NCBI GenBank assembly: GCA_964540025.1 | Contig: CAZIKQ010000018.1 | Coordinates: 1 to 30,947 of the forward strand | DNA from: RGIG250 sp964540025 | GTDB taxonomy: Bacteria; Bacillota; Negativicutes; Selenomonadales; Selenomonadaceae | Direction: 5' to 3' | Length of the DNA stretch: 30,947 nucleotides | In this document: positions 1-8,398 of the stretch, piece by piece | Layout: the number at the start of each line of letters is the position of its first letter | How positions within the stretch are numbered: position 1 is the first letter of the stretch | Program-made: the position numbers and the translations under genes | Notes under the pieces: generated by a model | The model's input: the letters and a program-made list of their open reading frames with translations, nothing else | What the model was told of the DNA's origin: nothing | The model's database searches: none

Positions 1-901
1 GAAAATAACCGTTTTGGAGGAAGGCCCGGCAGGCGGCGCTTATCGAGTCAAGGCGGTTATCGATGTGGATGCGAATCCTGATGCCAAACTTATGGATCAG
101 CTGACTATGCTGATGATGCTGAACGATCCGCGGATTGCCGTGGTCATTCTCCGGAGCGGCGACTCGGGGCAGGGCAGTTACGAGGGAGCGGCCCGGAGCG
201 GACACGATACGGTAATAGAATCCGCCATAAACGACCGGCTGGTGGACATGGGCTTTTCTCATGTGGTCGATACGGCGCATATTATGCAGCTTCAGGATAC
301 GCCGCTGCTAACCCGTATTTACAATGGGCGGGAAGGACTGCATACCGATGGCGTGGACCGGGCCGTCGAGTACCTTGTGCTGGGGGAAAGCGCTCTTGAT
401 GCCTATAACGTTGCCATTACCGATCGTGTGAACGGCGGCAGTCAGGAAACGGGGCTTAAAACGGTGCGGGTAAATTTAACGGCCAAAATTTTGAATTACA
501 GCACGGGAGACATGATCGGCTCCTTTACGGTCAGCGGAAACGGGCTGGAAAACAATCAGGTGCGGGCGGTCGAAATCGCCGCTGTAAAGGCGGGAGAAGC
601 CGCCGCAAAAAAGGTCGAGGAAAAATTCAGGAAGCTTGCGGTTAAATCAGTATCGAACGGCATCCAGCTTACGGTCAATGCCGCTGATTATCAAAAGATA
701 GAACAGCTGGCCGATGAGCTCCGCTCCCTTTCCGGCGTCCAAAGCGTTTACATACGCTCTTATGACGGGAGCAAGGCGCTGATAGAGCTTGAGGCGACGC
801 AGAAGCCCTACAACGTTATCCGCGCCCTTCGGGAGAGGACAAGGCTGGGGATTTTCGTCGAGGAGGTCACTGACAAGACGGCGCTGCTGGCGGTGTCGTG
901 A
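1..901 (+). CDS. FlgT/CsgG-like envelope protein, 5' end cut by the window
   Basis: The reading frame (codons from base 2) is open to the left edge, so the true start lies outside and about 299 residues are visible. The first residues resemble the end of an LPP20-type domain. A CsgG-like alpha/beta part follows (visible residues about 45-215), with a predicted strand around RIAVVI and a helix around TVIESAINDRLVDMGF. A C-terminal beta-alpha-beta part (about 220-299) carries the IRSYDG and LIELEAT segments. The order LPP20-like, CsgG-like, C-terminal domain recalls the flagellar assembly protein FlgT, but no flagellar gene is nearby. The next gene starts 40 bases downstream and is also CsgG-like, so the two are probably co-transcribed. 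The coding frame is secure. The family name is an inference from residue patterns. Confidence 0.72.
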   Translation, partial: KITVLEEGPAGGAYRVKAVIDVDANPDAKLMDQLTMLMMLNDPRIAVVILRSGDSGQGSYEGAARSGHDTVIESAINDRLVDMGFSHVVDTAHIMQLQDTPLLTRIYNGREGLHTDGVDRAVEYLVLGESALDAYNVAITDRVNGGSQETGLKTVRVNLTAKILNYSTGDMIGSFTVSGNGLENNQVRAVEIAAVKAGEAAAKKVEEKFRKLAVKSVSNGIQLTVNAADYQKIEQLADELRSLSGVQSVYIRSYDGSKALIELEATQKPYNVIRALRERTRLGIFVEEVTDKTALLAVS

Positions 902-941
902 GCGCGTTGTCCGGTTGAGGAGTCAGGAAGGAGAGTTTTTG

Positions 942-1703
942 ATGAAAAAAATCATTTTGGCGTTTGTTTTTACGCTGGCCTTTGCCACGGGAGCCGTTTG
1001 CTTTGCAGGATTGCATGATTTTCCGAACGTGGCCGTGCTGCCCTTCCGCAATAAAGCGATCATGTCTGACGACGTGAACTATCAGGAGCAAAATCTCATT
1101 TCGGAATTTGTTATCGAGGAGCTTATCGATACCGGGCGGTTCAACGTTTTGGAGCGGGACGAGCTGATGGCCATAACCAATGAACACAGCCTGAATATGA
1201 CCGGGCTGGTGAACCCGGCGACGGCGGCCCAGATAGGCAGGCTGGCGGGGGTTAAATACCTGGTGGCGGGAAGCGTGGCGGGCCTGACGACGAAGGAGAG
1301 CGGCGCGTCCTACGATAACAGCGGGCTCGGCAGTGTCGGGGGCACGAAGCACACGGTGATAGCCAACGTGAACGCTCGGATCTTTGACGTGGAGACGGGG
1401 CGGATTCTGCTGGCCTGTCACGGCGTGGGGAAATCCTCCAGCGCTCATATCGAGTTCAAATTGAACGTAACCAAAAACACGCCCTATGAAACGGAAGTGA
1501 TTGATCCGGACACGGGTGATCCGAATATTCAGGAGGCAGAGGAGACGACGGTTACTTCTCACACCGTTAAAATCGGCGCGGTGACGGTCAGCCAGGTGCA
1601 GGTTCACAACGCCATAGCCAAGGCGGTGACCAATCTGGTCTTCAATAAAAATTACGGCTTGCTGGCGAAAATGGACGGAAAAGCCAAGCGAAATAAAATG
1701 TGA
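942..1703 (+). CDS. Exported CsgG-family protein (paralogue of 6129-6830)
   Basis: This 253-residue protein has a Sec signal peptide (residues 1 to about 23, cleavage near CFA/GL). A CsgG-type domain follows: NVAVLPFRN strand, VIEELIDTGRFNVLERDEL, AAQIGRLAGVKYLVAGSV, and ARIFDVETGRILLACHGVG. CsgG proteins form outer-membrane secretion channels or periplasmic scaffolds. The usual lipobox cysteine is absent: the only nearby Cys lies in GAVCFAG, which does not fit a lipobox. The ATG at 942 was chosen because the signal peptide starts there and AAGGAG lies 8 bases upstream. An in-frame extension back to 789 would overlap the previous gene and encode an Arg-rich shadow. No curli subunit or CsgE/F gene is present, so the role is probably not curli export. 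Confidence 0.88.
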   Translation: MKKIILAFVFTLAFATGAVCFAGLHDFPNVAVLPFRNKAIMSDDVNYQEQNLISEFVIEELIDTGRFNVLERDELMAITNEHSLNMTGLVNPATAAQIGRLAGVKYLVAGSVAGLTTKESGASYDNSGLGSVGGTKHTVIANVNARIFDVETGRILLACHGVGKSSSAHIEFKLNVTKNTPYETEVIDPDTGDPNIQEAEETTVTSHTVKIGAVTVSQVQVHNAIAKAVTNLVFNKNYGLLAKMDGKAKRNKM

Positions 1704-1778
1704 CATTGCGCAAAACGAAAATTGGCAATCAGTGGTTGGACAAGGTTTCTGCTACAGACAGAAGGAAGGGATTTTGCC

Positions 1779-2708
1779 ATGAAAAATATTAAAAAATCGT
1801 TTACGGCAATGTTTTTTTCACTTATCGCTTTTGCGAGCGCCGCTTTCGCCGAGCAGCCCAAAGCCGCCGAATACCGGGCTGTGCTGGCGTCGGGGCGGTA
1901 TTGTCTGGAATACAGCCGGGTAGCCGAATATGCGGACGCGAAAATGCAAAAGCGCAGCGAAAAATACAGCAAATTTACCCGGGAGATATTCGTATCGGAC
2001 AGCGGCAAGAGGGCGATTCTTTCCATGGGCGGCCGCCGCGGGAATGAAACGGCGGCGCGGCTGGAAGCTGCCGGGGCGGTGGGCAGATTGTTCCGGAACG
2101 CGGCGCAGAATACGCTTCCTCTGTATGGAGAGCTGAAGCTGGATCTTTTATACAAAAACGGTCATTATTATCAATTCTTTGGCAAAAACAAGGCGCTTCG
2201 GTTCAGCGAAGCGGAGATAAACGATACCGGGGCCGACCCGAGAATGGGGTGGCCTAAAGTAAAGGAGGCCCTGACGGCGCCTGATTTCCTTCTGCCCTTC
2301 GTCCGTTCAGAGCGCGAGGGGGCGCGTTATGTGGAAAGCATTACGGAAACGATTTTTGGCGCGCCGCTGACGGTGGATAAGTACATTGTTCAGCCGACGC
2401 CCGGGGATGGTAAAACGGAGGCCGTGCCTTACGCCTATAAATATTATTACGATGAAAAGGGCGAGCTTCGTTACGTCAATGTTGCGCCGGCGGTGGAAAG
2501 CGGGGCGCGGGAGGCGGAGGAGGCCGCGCCCCGGCGGGGCAAAAGAGACAGCCTCGGCGTTTATATCCGCATAGATTCCTTCACGGAGGAACTTCCCGCC
2601 GGTATTTTCGCTTATCCAAAGGGCTATGAGATTTATTACATTCAGCCCGGCGGCGTAAACGATTTGTTTTGCTACGGAGAATTGGTTGAATCCGAAAAGG
2701 AGCAGTAA
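1779..2708 (+). CDS. Secreted protein of an unrecognised three-member family (copy 1)
   Basis: This protein has 309 residues and a clear signal peptide ending AFA/EQP. The mature N-terminus (EQPKAAEYRAVLASGRYCLEY) closely matches that of the gene at 3568-4422 (EQPKAEEYRQMFASGNFYLEY). Later blocks also match: DPRMGW/DPKEGW, the A-PDFLLP/A-PDALSP segment, and a RYVES/RFVES segment. The alternating Tyr/hydrophobic pattern suggests a beta-rich fold, perhaps of the LolA/LppX type that binds hydrophobic ligands, but this is a guess. The start at 1779 has GAAGGAAGGG upstream and begins a normal signal peptide. Arg-rich residues about 245-260 may form a linker. It sits between two CsgG-like genes, so a shared envelope role is likely. 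Confidence 0.8.
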   Translation: MKNIKKSFTAMFFSLIAFASAAFAEQPKAAEYRAVLASGRYCLEYSRVAEYADAKMQKRSEKYSKFTREIFVSDSGKRAILSMGGRRGNETAARLEAAGAVGRLFRNAAQNTLPLYGELKLDLLYKNGHYYQFFGKNKALRFSEAEINDTGADPRMGWPKVKEALTAPDFLLPFVRSEREGARYVESITETIFGAPLTVDKYIVQPTPGDGKTEAVPYAYKYYYDEKGELRYVNVAPAVESGAREAEEAAPRRGKRDSLGVYIRIDSFTEELPAGIFAYPKGYEIYYIQPGGVNDLFCYGELVESEKEQ

Positions 2709-2759
2709 CAGGCAATTTCCAAGCGGAAAGCCGTTTTGCCGGAAATGGGGGGTTATCGT

Positions 2760-3533
2760 ATGAAGCGCTGGGCAAAAATTTTTCTTGTAGTCGGGGCGGC
2801 TTTTTTCCTGCCATGGGAGAGTGGGGCTGCCGCTCCGGTAGAATCAAGCGTCTTGCTTCGCTGCGGGGACGAAACGAGATTTTACCGGATTCCCTCGGCG
2901 GACGTTCTTTCGTCCCTTATGCTGGAAAAGATGAACGAGAGCGGGAAATTTACCCTTCGGGCAAATGCTCCCGTGGCGGTGGAGCCGGGGAAGAAAACCG
3001 AACCGGCAACAGACGGGCCGGACGGGATGGATGGGCAGACCGGACAAACTGATCAGGCCGGGCCGGAGGACAAAATCCTTCCACACGAAATTCTGAAGGA
3101 GCTTGGGGCGAAATATGACGCCAGGTTTGCCGTTTACGGCGAGATAACGAGGCTGGACGCCAGGCATACCGTTTACCGGGAGCTGGGGCAGGGGGCTTCC
3201 ATCGCCGGGCAGATCGCCGACGTTTTCACGGGAGGCATCGTCGGCTCCGTGCTGGGGATGTTCGGCGGAGCGGCCACGGCAAGGGACACATTGGAGGCGG
3301 CCGCGCACGTTTACGTTCTGGACCTGGCGGACGGGAGAAGCATTTGGGACAAGGAAATAACCGCGGCGGAAAAGATTTCCGGCAAGGGAGATCCCAATCT
3401 CGACACGGTGACTACCGCAGGCGGTCTCACGGTGAATAAGACGATCGCCAAGGCGTTGGATTCCCTTGCGGCGCAAGCGGTCCAATTATTGATTGAGGAG
3501 GTCGGCGCAAACCGGCTGCTCATAAAAAAGTAA
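2760..3533 (+). CDS. Exported CsgG/LpoB-like protein with a Gly-rich hydrophobic segment
   Basis: This 257-residue protein has a signal peptide cleaved near SGA/AAP. The pattern SSVLLRCGDETRFYRIPSADVLSSLMLEKMNESGKFTL is shared with the protein at 5270-6118. It is followed by a Gly/Asp/Gln-rich linker (about residues 75-105), then a strand-helix CsgG-like core (KYDARFAVYGEITRLDA; VYVLDLADGRSIWDKEI). A hydrophobic Gly-rich stretch (bases 3199-3285; IAGQIADVF then GGIVGSVLGMFGGA) interrupts the core and could touch a membrane. The ATG at 2760 was preferred over TTG 2736 and ATG 2745 because the signal peptide starts there and a GGGGGG block lies 7 bases upstream. No lipobox cysteine is seen. The family assignment is by pattern only. 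Confidence 0.78.
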   Translation: MKRWAKIFLVVGAAFFLPWESGAAAPVESSVLLRCGDETRFYRIPSADVLSSLMLEKMNESGKFTLRANAPVAVEPGKKTEPATDGPDGMDGQTGQTDQAGPEDKILPHEILKELGAKYDARFAVYGEITRLDARHTVYRELGQGASIAGQIADVFTGGIVGSVLGMFGGAATARDTLEAAAHVYVLDLADGRSIWDKEITAAEKISGKGDPNLDTVTTAGGLTVNKTIAKALDSLAAQAVQLLIEEVGANRLLIKK

Positions 3534-3567
3534 GGCAAGTCTTTTATAAAGGTCAGGAGGAGATATT

Positions 3568-4422
3568 TTGAAGAAAAAAGCGGCGACATTACTTGCGGCG
3601 CTGGCGCTGTCCCTGTCGGCGGCAAACGTCCAGGCGGAGCAGCCGAAGGCGGAGGAGTACCGGCAAATGTTTGCGTCGGGCAATTTTTACCTGGAATATA
3701 AGGACGATTACCTGACGCAGGTTATCGGCGCAAAGGACGGGAAGCGTTTTACCCGCAAGAAATTCAGCGGGTTCGCCGGTCTTTTTGGCTCCCTGTTCGG
3801 CGGAGAGGACAAAACGCCGGAGATATTTCATCAGGACGGGAAGCTTTATCAGCTAAAGTTTAATCTGGCCGGAAAGAGAATGATGATCGTGTTGCCGGAA
3901 TCCCAGCTTGGCGATGAAAACCTTGATCCCAAGGAAGGGTGGGTCAATCTGAAAAGCTCCCTGGCCCTGCCGGACGCGCTTTCTCCCTTAGCCTGGAACG
4001 ATCCCTATCATCAGAAGACGGCCGCCGTTCAACCGCCCCGGTTTGTGGAAAGCGGCAAGCGCATGGCGGACAAAAAGGAATACGACTGCGATACCTACAC
4101 GTCCCGCATTGTCACCAAGTCGGGCGCAGTTTCGGGAGAGATAATTTACCGCCTGATGTATGAAGCGGGAACGCTGGCCAGAGTCGAGACGGCGGTCATA
4201 AGCGATGGTAAAGAGCAAGAGACCAACAGCTTAAAAATTAAAGCGATCGAACCGTTAATTCCGGAGGACGCTTTCAAAATCAAGAAGAACACGAAGGTTT
4301 ACGGGGCGGGAATCGGCAACATGGACGATCTCCTGTCCAATCCTGCGCAGGTGGAAGTTTTGAACGAGTCCAAAGGCGACGAACCAAAGGACGAAAGCTC
4401 CAGGGGAGGCGATGAGAAGTGA
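3568..4422 (+). CDS. Secreted protein of the three-member family (copy 2)
   Basis: This protein has 284 residues and a signal peptide cleaved near VQA/EQP. The TTG start at 3568 is supported by AGGAGG (3555-3560) at a 7-base spacing and by the Lys-rich signal peptide start. It is a paralogue of 1779-2708 (same EQPKA-EYR---ASG---LEY opening) and more distantly of 4419-5273. A short Gly-rich hydrophobic stretch (FAGLFGSLFGG) lies near residue 70. The tail (ESKGDEPKDESSRGGDEK) is acidic and hydrophilic. The middle has the repeated-strand appearance of LolA-like carriers (IIYRLMYEAGTLARVETAV), but no motif is decisive. Its stop overlaps the next start by 4 bases (GTGA), which implies translational coupling. 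Confidence 0.82.
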   Translation: MKKKAATLLAALALSLSAANVQAEQPKAEEYRQMFASGNFYLEYKDDYLTQVIGAKDGKRFTRKKFSGFAGLFGSLFGGEDKTPEIFHQDGKLYQLKFNLAGKRMMIVLPESQLGDENLDPKEGWVNLKSSLALPDALSPLAWNDPYHQKTAAVQPPRFVESGKRMADKKEYDCDTYTSRIVTKSGAVSGEIIYRLMYEAGTLARVETAVISDGKEQETNSLKIKAIEPLIPEDAFKIKKNTKVYGAGIGNMDDLLSNPAQVEVLNESKGDEPKDESSRGGDEK

Positions 4423-5273
4423 AAGGGATTATTCGTAAGACGGCCTGCGCCGCTATGGCGGCCCTTGCCTTTGGGATGTGCGCCCTGTCGGAGGCGGGCA
4501 ATCTGGATACCTATCGTGATCTTTTAATCAGGCGCACCTATAAAATCCGTTATGAGAATATTACCCCGCCGCCCCGGGTGACTAACCGGGACCAGGCACC
4601 CCTGTTCGGCAGGAGCGGCATTGACTCCGAAGCCAATAATCTGCTGACAAACCGTCCCCGCGTTGGACTTATCACGGCCAGAGGGGAGGACCGGTACGAG
4701 GAAATCGAGGGCGTCGGCCCCAAAGGGCCCCTGTATACCTGCCATTTAACAAAGGGCGGCAAGGATTATTTCTTCTCCAAGTGGCAGGAGGATAACCAGT
4801 GGCAATATGCCGGAACCATCAAAGACAGCAAGGGGCAGATTCAGGTAAAGAAAAATAAGGTAGAGGCTCAAAAGCGCAATATTTTAGGAATATTGGTAAA
4901 CGGGGAAAGCTTTGGCGAGAACGACCTTTCCCGGCTGCTGGGGGCCATTCTGCCGGAAGACCGCCGCAGCGCGGAGCTGCCCAGCTATGAATTCATCGAT
5001 TCCGGCTGGCTGGACAACGGTTTGAATTACGAGGACTACAGCGCCGAAACCGATAACGGATTGAATGTGATCCGCTATTATTTCAAGCAAAACACATTGG
5101 TTAAAATCGCCGAAGCCTCTTATCAGATGAATGAGGATGGAACCTACAGCGGGCGGCGGTGCATCATCAAAATCCACGAATTTTCTCCCACCCCGGATGC
5201 CGCTGTTCTCAGCTTGCCGGAGGGGCTGGAGGAAAAGAAAAAAGACGACGGTAAAGGAGAAGACGGCGAATGA
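4419..5273 (+). CDS. Secreted protein of the three-member family (copy 3, divergent)
   Basis: This 284-residue protein starts at a GTG that overlaps the previous stop, with AGGGGAGG at 4402-4409. The signal peptide probably ends at SEA/GN. The mature start (NLDTYRDLLIRRTYKIRYE) fits the EYR---ASG---LEY opening of the other two copies but with weak identity. Internal features include a Tyr/Asp-rich region (YEFIDSGWLDNGLNYEDYSAE) and a beta-rich section that parallels copy 2 (VIRYYFKQNTLVKIAEASY). The C-terminus is a charged Lys/Asp/Glu tail like that of copy 2. It overlaps the next gene by 4 bases (ATGA). The function is unknown, and position and export signal tie it to the CsgG-like proteins around it. 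Confidence 0.8.
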   Translation: MKGIIRKTACAAMAALAFGMCALSEAGNLDTYRDLLIRRTYKIRYENITPPPRVTNRDQAPLFGRSGIDSEANNLLTNRPRVGLITARGEDRYEEIEGVGPKGPLYTCHLTKGGKDYFFSKWQEDNQWQYAGTIKDSKGQIQVKKNKVEAQKRNILGILVNGESFGENDLSRLLGAILPEDRRSAELPSYEFIDSGWLDNGLNYEDYSAETDNGLNVIRYYFKQNTLVKIAEASYQMNEDGTYSGRRCIIKIHEFSPTPDAAVLSLPEGLEEKKKDDGKGEDGE

Positions 5274-6118
5274 AAAGACTGAAACAAATTGCGGCGGCCA
5301 TGGCCTTCGGCTGTGCGGCAGCTTTGCCCTGGACGGCCCAGGCGGCGGAAAACCCCACCTGCATTTTAATGAAATTTACCGACGATACCCGCTTTGACCG
5401 GATAGAATCCGCCCAGTCCCTGTCCGACCTTCTGATGGAAAAAATGATCGCCAGCGGACGCTTTAACCTGAAAGAAACCCGCCCTATCGAGCAGAATATG
5501 GAAGCCATGATTTACGATGAAAAAATGGCGGAGCTCTCCGGCATCCGCGCGGCGGTGGAAGAAGAGGATATGACTCCGCTCTTCGAGGGCCCCGGCTTCA
5601 ATGAAAGCAAGGCGCAATCCATCGCCACGGCGGCCCTGGGGCAGATCGTGGACCCCGCCATCACGGAAAGCATCGGGGACGCCCATGGAGCCCAGTATCT
5701 TATCCAGGGCACGATCATCAATATCGGCATCGGAAACTGGTGGGAGGATCAGAATTATTTTGTGATATCCCAGGCGGTCAATATAGCGTCTTCTATAGTA
5801 GCGCAGCCGGTTATGGCGGCTCTCAGCTCGGCCCTTGGCCCGCTGGGGGCAATATTAGGGGGCGGCTTCGACATGAAGACCACGGGTATCGGCGTGCAAA
5901 GCGATATCCGGGTTATCCGGGCCGATACGGGAGAAGTAGTGTGGCTCAAGCGCGTCACCGGACGGAACACCCAGAAGCAGTACGGTATCGGCATGGTAAA
6001 GATCGGCAGCACCAAGCTGAACGCGAATATATACGCCAAGGCGATGGACGTGGCGGCGCAAAAAATCGTGGACGAGATGATCGCCGATATGGACGCCGGT
6101 AAACTCTTTGCAAAGTGA
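5270..6118 (+). CDS. Exported CsgG/LpoB-like protein (paralogue of 2760-3533)
   Basis: This 282-residue protein has a signal peptide cleaved near AQA/AEN. It shares the block CILMKFTDDTRFDRIESAQSLSDLLMEKMIASGRFNL with 2760-3533. The core includes GAQYLIQGTIINIGIGNWW and IRVIRADTGEVVWLKRVTG, both typical of CsgG-like sheets. A long hydrophobic Gly/Ala stretch (bases 5776-5872) sits at the same place as the insert in the paralogue. Translation is coupled to the previous gene by an ATGA overlap, with AAGGAG at 5254-5259. It probably acts in the periplasm or at the outer membrane. No lipobox is present. CsgG/LpoB assignment is by pattern and is moderately sure. Confidence 0.8.
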   Translation: MKRLKQIAAAMAFGCAAALPWTAQAAENPTCILMKFTDDTRFDRIESAQSLSDLLMEKMIASGRFNLKETRPIEQNMEAMIYDEKMAELSGIRAAVEEEDMTPLFEGPGFNESKAQSIATAALGQIVDPAITESIGDAHGAQYLIQGTIINIGIGNWWEDQNYFVISQAVNIASSIVAQPVMAALSSALGPLGAILGGGFDMKTTGIGVQSDIRVIRADTGEVVWLKRVTGRNTQKQYGIGMVKIGSTKLNANIYAKAMDVAAQKIVDEMIADMDAGKLFAK

Positions 6119-6128
6119 GACGCAAGCG

Positions 6129-6830
6129 ATGAAAAGAAGGTTTTTACTGGCGCTTATCTTGCTGGCCGTGGCGGCGTTTGCCCAGACGGCCCTTGCCGCG
6201 AAGGGAAAAGCGGGAGCAAGCGGGGCCTGCTCCGCAAAAATCCCGGAAGGGGCGTCCATCGTGGTGGCGGATCTGGGTATCCACGAGGGAGCGGCGACCT
6301 CGGACATCGCCATTCTGCACGTGGGCGAGGCGGCCGGTATGTATGCCGTGGAGCGGTTTGTAGACAGCGGCCATTTCAACGTGATGGAATGTGAAAGCGC
6401 GAGGGAGCGGCTTCCGGACGATAAGAAGCTTACGGGGCTTATCGACCCCGAGGTGGCGCGCCAGATAGGGGAGCTGCTGGGAGTAGCGTACCTCGTGTAC
6501 GGCAACGTGAACGACGTCACCGTCAGCTCCACCGGCACGGACGTTATCGGCACGGGCGGGGTTACCGTGGGCACTACGAAGGCCCACGTCATCCTGCGCC
6601 TGATGGACGTCAAAACCGGCGACATCGTGACGGCGGCCAAGGGCGAGGGCTCGTCGAAAACCTCCTACGTCAGGGCGGGCCAAAAGAGCGTCGGTTATAT
6701 CTCCATAGGCACGAAAAAAATCACCCAGGACAGCGTGCACAACGCCGTGCAAAAAGCTGCCTGTCAGGCGGTTGACGTGATGGTGGAGCGGCTGTACGGG
6801 GTACAGGAGAAGAAAAAGAAGAAAGGATGA
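6129..6830 (+). CDS. Exported CsgG-family protein (paralogue of 942-1703)
   Basis: This 233-residue protein has a signal peptide ending ALA/AKG. CsgG-type blocks match the gene at 942-1703 in order: SIVVADLGIHEG, AVERFVDSGHFNVMECESA, LIDPEVARQIGELLGVAYLVYGNV, VILRLMDVKTGDIVTAAKGEG, and HNAVQKAACQAVDVMVERLYG. The HNA-x-KA segment near the C-terminus occurs in both copies. The ATG at 6129 was chosen over an in-frame TTG at 6108 because it opens the signal peptide. The upstream Shine-Dalgarno match is weak, and coupling to the gene ending 10 bases earlier may help. The end is a Lys-rich tail that overlaps the next start by 4 bases. Confidence 0.86.
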   Translation: MKRRFLLALILLAVAAFAQTALAAKGKAGASGACSAKIPEGASIVVADLGIHEGAATSDIAILHVGEAAGMYAVERFVDSGHFNVMECESARERLPDDKKLTGLIDPEVARQIGELLGVAYLVYGNVNDVTVSSTGTDVIGTGGVTVGTTKAHVILRLMDVKTGDIVTAAKGEGSSKTSYVRAGQKSVGYISIGTKKITQDSVHNAVQKAACQAVDVMVERLYGVQEKKKKKG

Positions 6831-8122
6831 ATGAAGTGAAAAAGTTGGGCAAAAAAATTATGGCGGGCATAATGGCGGGCGTTGGAATGGCGGCATTTGC
6901 GAGTATGACGGCGGAGGCCGGTTCAATACCTCGCAATATGTGCCCGCTGTATACCTACGCGGTGCGTCATGTAGATTGCTACCTCAGCGCGGGCGGCCAG
7001 AAAAAGGGCTATATAGACGCCGGTGATTACGTCATTGTCACGAGTGTGCGGTCCGATGGCTGGGCATACGGCTCTTATCCAGCCGGAAGGAGCCGGGTCA
7101 GCCGCTGGTTCCGGCTCGATGATTTGGTTCAGAATATGAATTTTGCCAATCAGAATCGTTACTCGCCGAAAATCAATACCGCCGTCTATACGACGGCCTC
7201 GCTGAAGGCCACCATTGGCACGTTTAACGGGAATGAGCCCATCACCGTCGTTTCCGATAATGGCAACAACCGGCAGGTCATCTACAAGCTCAGCAACGGA
7301 AGCGGCTATAAGATGGGCTGGGTGCCTGAGTGGGATTGCTGGACGGCGGAGCGGGCTGGCAAGCGTCCTGTTCCTGCGCCGCAACCAAGTGGTAATCCAA
7401 TCGTGAAACCAGTTTCGCGGCCAAATGCTAACGCTACCACTACATCAACGCCGCAACCTAAGACGGCCTGGATAAATACGCAGAGCCAAAACCTCAATAT
7501 GCGCGCGGGCGCGGGGACGAACTACAGGATCGTTGGAAAGCTGGCGAAAGGCACTCAAGTCACGGTGCTGGAAACGCTTTCCAACGGTTGGTCGAAAATA
7601 AGCTCTTCGGCTGGCACGGGATATGTGTCGAGCCAGTATATTGCATACGATAAACCGATACCAAACAATAATGCTAGCGTGCGTGACAGGTTAATGGTCA
7701 CCGTATTTAACCAGTCGGGAGCTTACATATCTTGCGACTGGGATGGTTATAAAAAAATTAAGGGACGGCATGCTGGAATTGATATGGTGTTATACCATCG
7801 CGCTCCTGTATATGCGGCCATATCAGGAACCGTTATCCGTACCGGTATATCAAATTATAATACCTTTGCTATATATGATCAGGCCAATGATAAAACGGTA
7901 GTATATTTACATTTCGATAGCTTTGCGCCGGGAATTAAGGAAGGAGATTATGTAACAAAGGGTACACATATTGGATATCAAGGGAAAAAATCTCCAACAC
8001 CAGTTGGTTCTCATGTGCATATAGAAGTACGAGACGGACGGCAAAAATCAGCTGCTAAAAGCATAAGCGCTACCCAAATACAGACATCTAATCCTTATCC
8101 GTATTGGGAAAAGGTATTATAG
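6827..8122 (+). CDS. Secreted SH3-domain M23 peptidase (cell-wall endopeptidase)
   Basis: This protein has 431 residues and a signal peptide cleaved near AEA/GS. Residues about 38-170 hold two SH3-like modules shared with the gene at 8399. A Pro/Asn/Thr linker follows, then a classical bacterial SH3b domain (about 214-276, LNMRAGAGTNYRIVGKLAKG). The C-terminal M23 (LytM) domain has the zinc ligands H315-x3-D319 in GRHAGID, plus VVYLHFD and H396-V-H398, so it should be an active glycyl-type endopeptidase on peptidoglycan cross-links. ATG 6827 overlaps the previous stop. GTG 6836 is a strong alternative, with AAAGGA 8 bases upstream and a tidier signal peptide. The M23 part is much richer in A+T than the SH3 part, which suggests separate origin. 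Confidence 0.9.
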   Translation: MNEVKKLGKKIMAGIMAGVGMAAFASMTAEAGSIPRNMCPLYTYAVRHVDCYLSAGGQKKGYIDAGDYVIVTSVRSDGWAYGSYPAGRSRVSRWFRLDDLVQNMNFANQNRYSPKINTAVYTTASLKATIGTFNGNEPITVVSDNGNNRQVIYKLSNGSGYKMGWVPEWDCWTAERAGKRPVPAPQPSGNPIVKPVSRPNANATTTSTPQPKTAWINTQSQNLNMRAGAGTNYRIVGKLAKGTQVTVLETLSNGWSKISSSAGTGYVSSQYIAYDKPIPNNNASVRDRLMVTVFNQSGAYISCDWDGYKKIKGRHAGIDMVLYHRAPVYAAISGTVIRTGISNYNTFAIYDQANDKTVVYLHFDSFAPGIKEGDYVTKGTHIGYQGKKSPTPVGSHVHIEVRDGRQKSAAKSISATQIQTSNPYPYWEKVL

Positions 8123-8398
8123 TATCGAATAGGAAGCGCAAGGTGGTGTGGCTATTCGTCAATAAGGTATATGTTGCGCATTGGTTGAAGACGCTGACCG
8201 GATATTGTTTGCGAAGCAAATGACTGACGAGTAGATCGTTGAGGAGCAAACAAACGATGATGGTAGATATTTCGTGCGGATGCGTGTACCTCACCAGGCA
8301 ACCGCTAACCTGCGTGGCAGTTATTCGCCGTGCAGGCTGGCGGAAGCTAAATCCTTTCTTGTATCCTTTGGGTTCACTGTTTAACGGGAGATGACTTT
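8123..8398 (+). other. Non-coding gap with small hairpins
   Basis: No credible gene lies in these 276 bases. The first half shares the lower G+C of the preceding M23 domain. Two small inverted repeats are visible: TTTGC-GAA-GCAAA near 8208-8220 and ATCGTT...AACGAT near 8237-8260. No poly-T terminator or convincing -35/-10 pair was found. The ribosome site GGGAG at 8386-8390 serves the next gene. Parts of this text (AACGATGATGGTAGA) loosely resemble the repeat at 13649-13772 (AACGATGGCAGAG). Confidence 0.45.
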
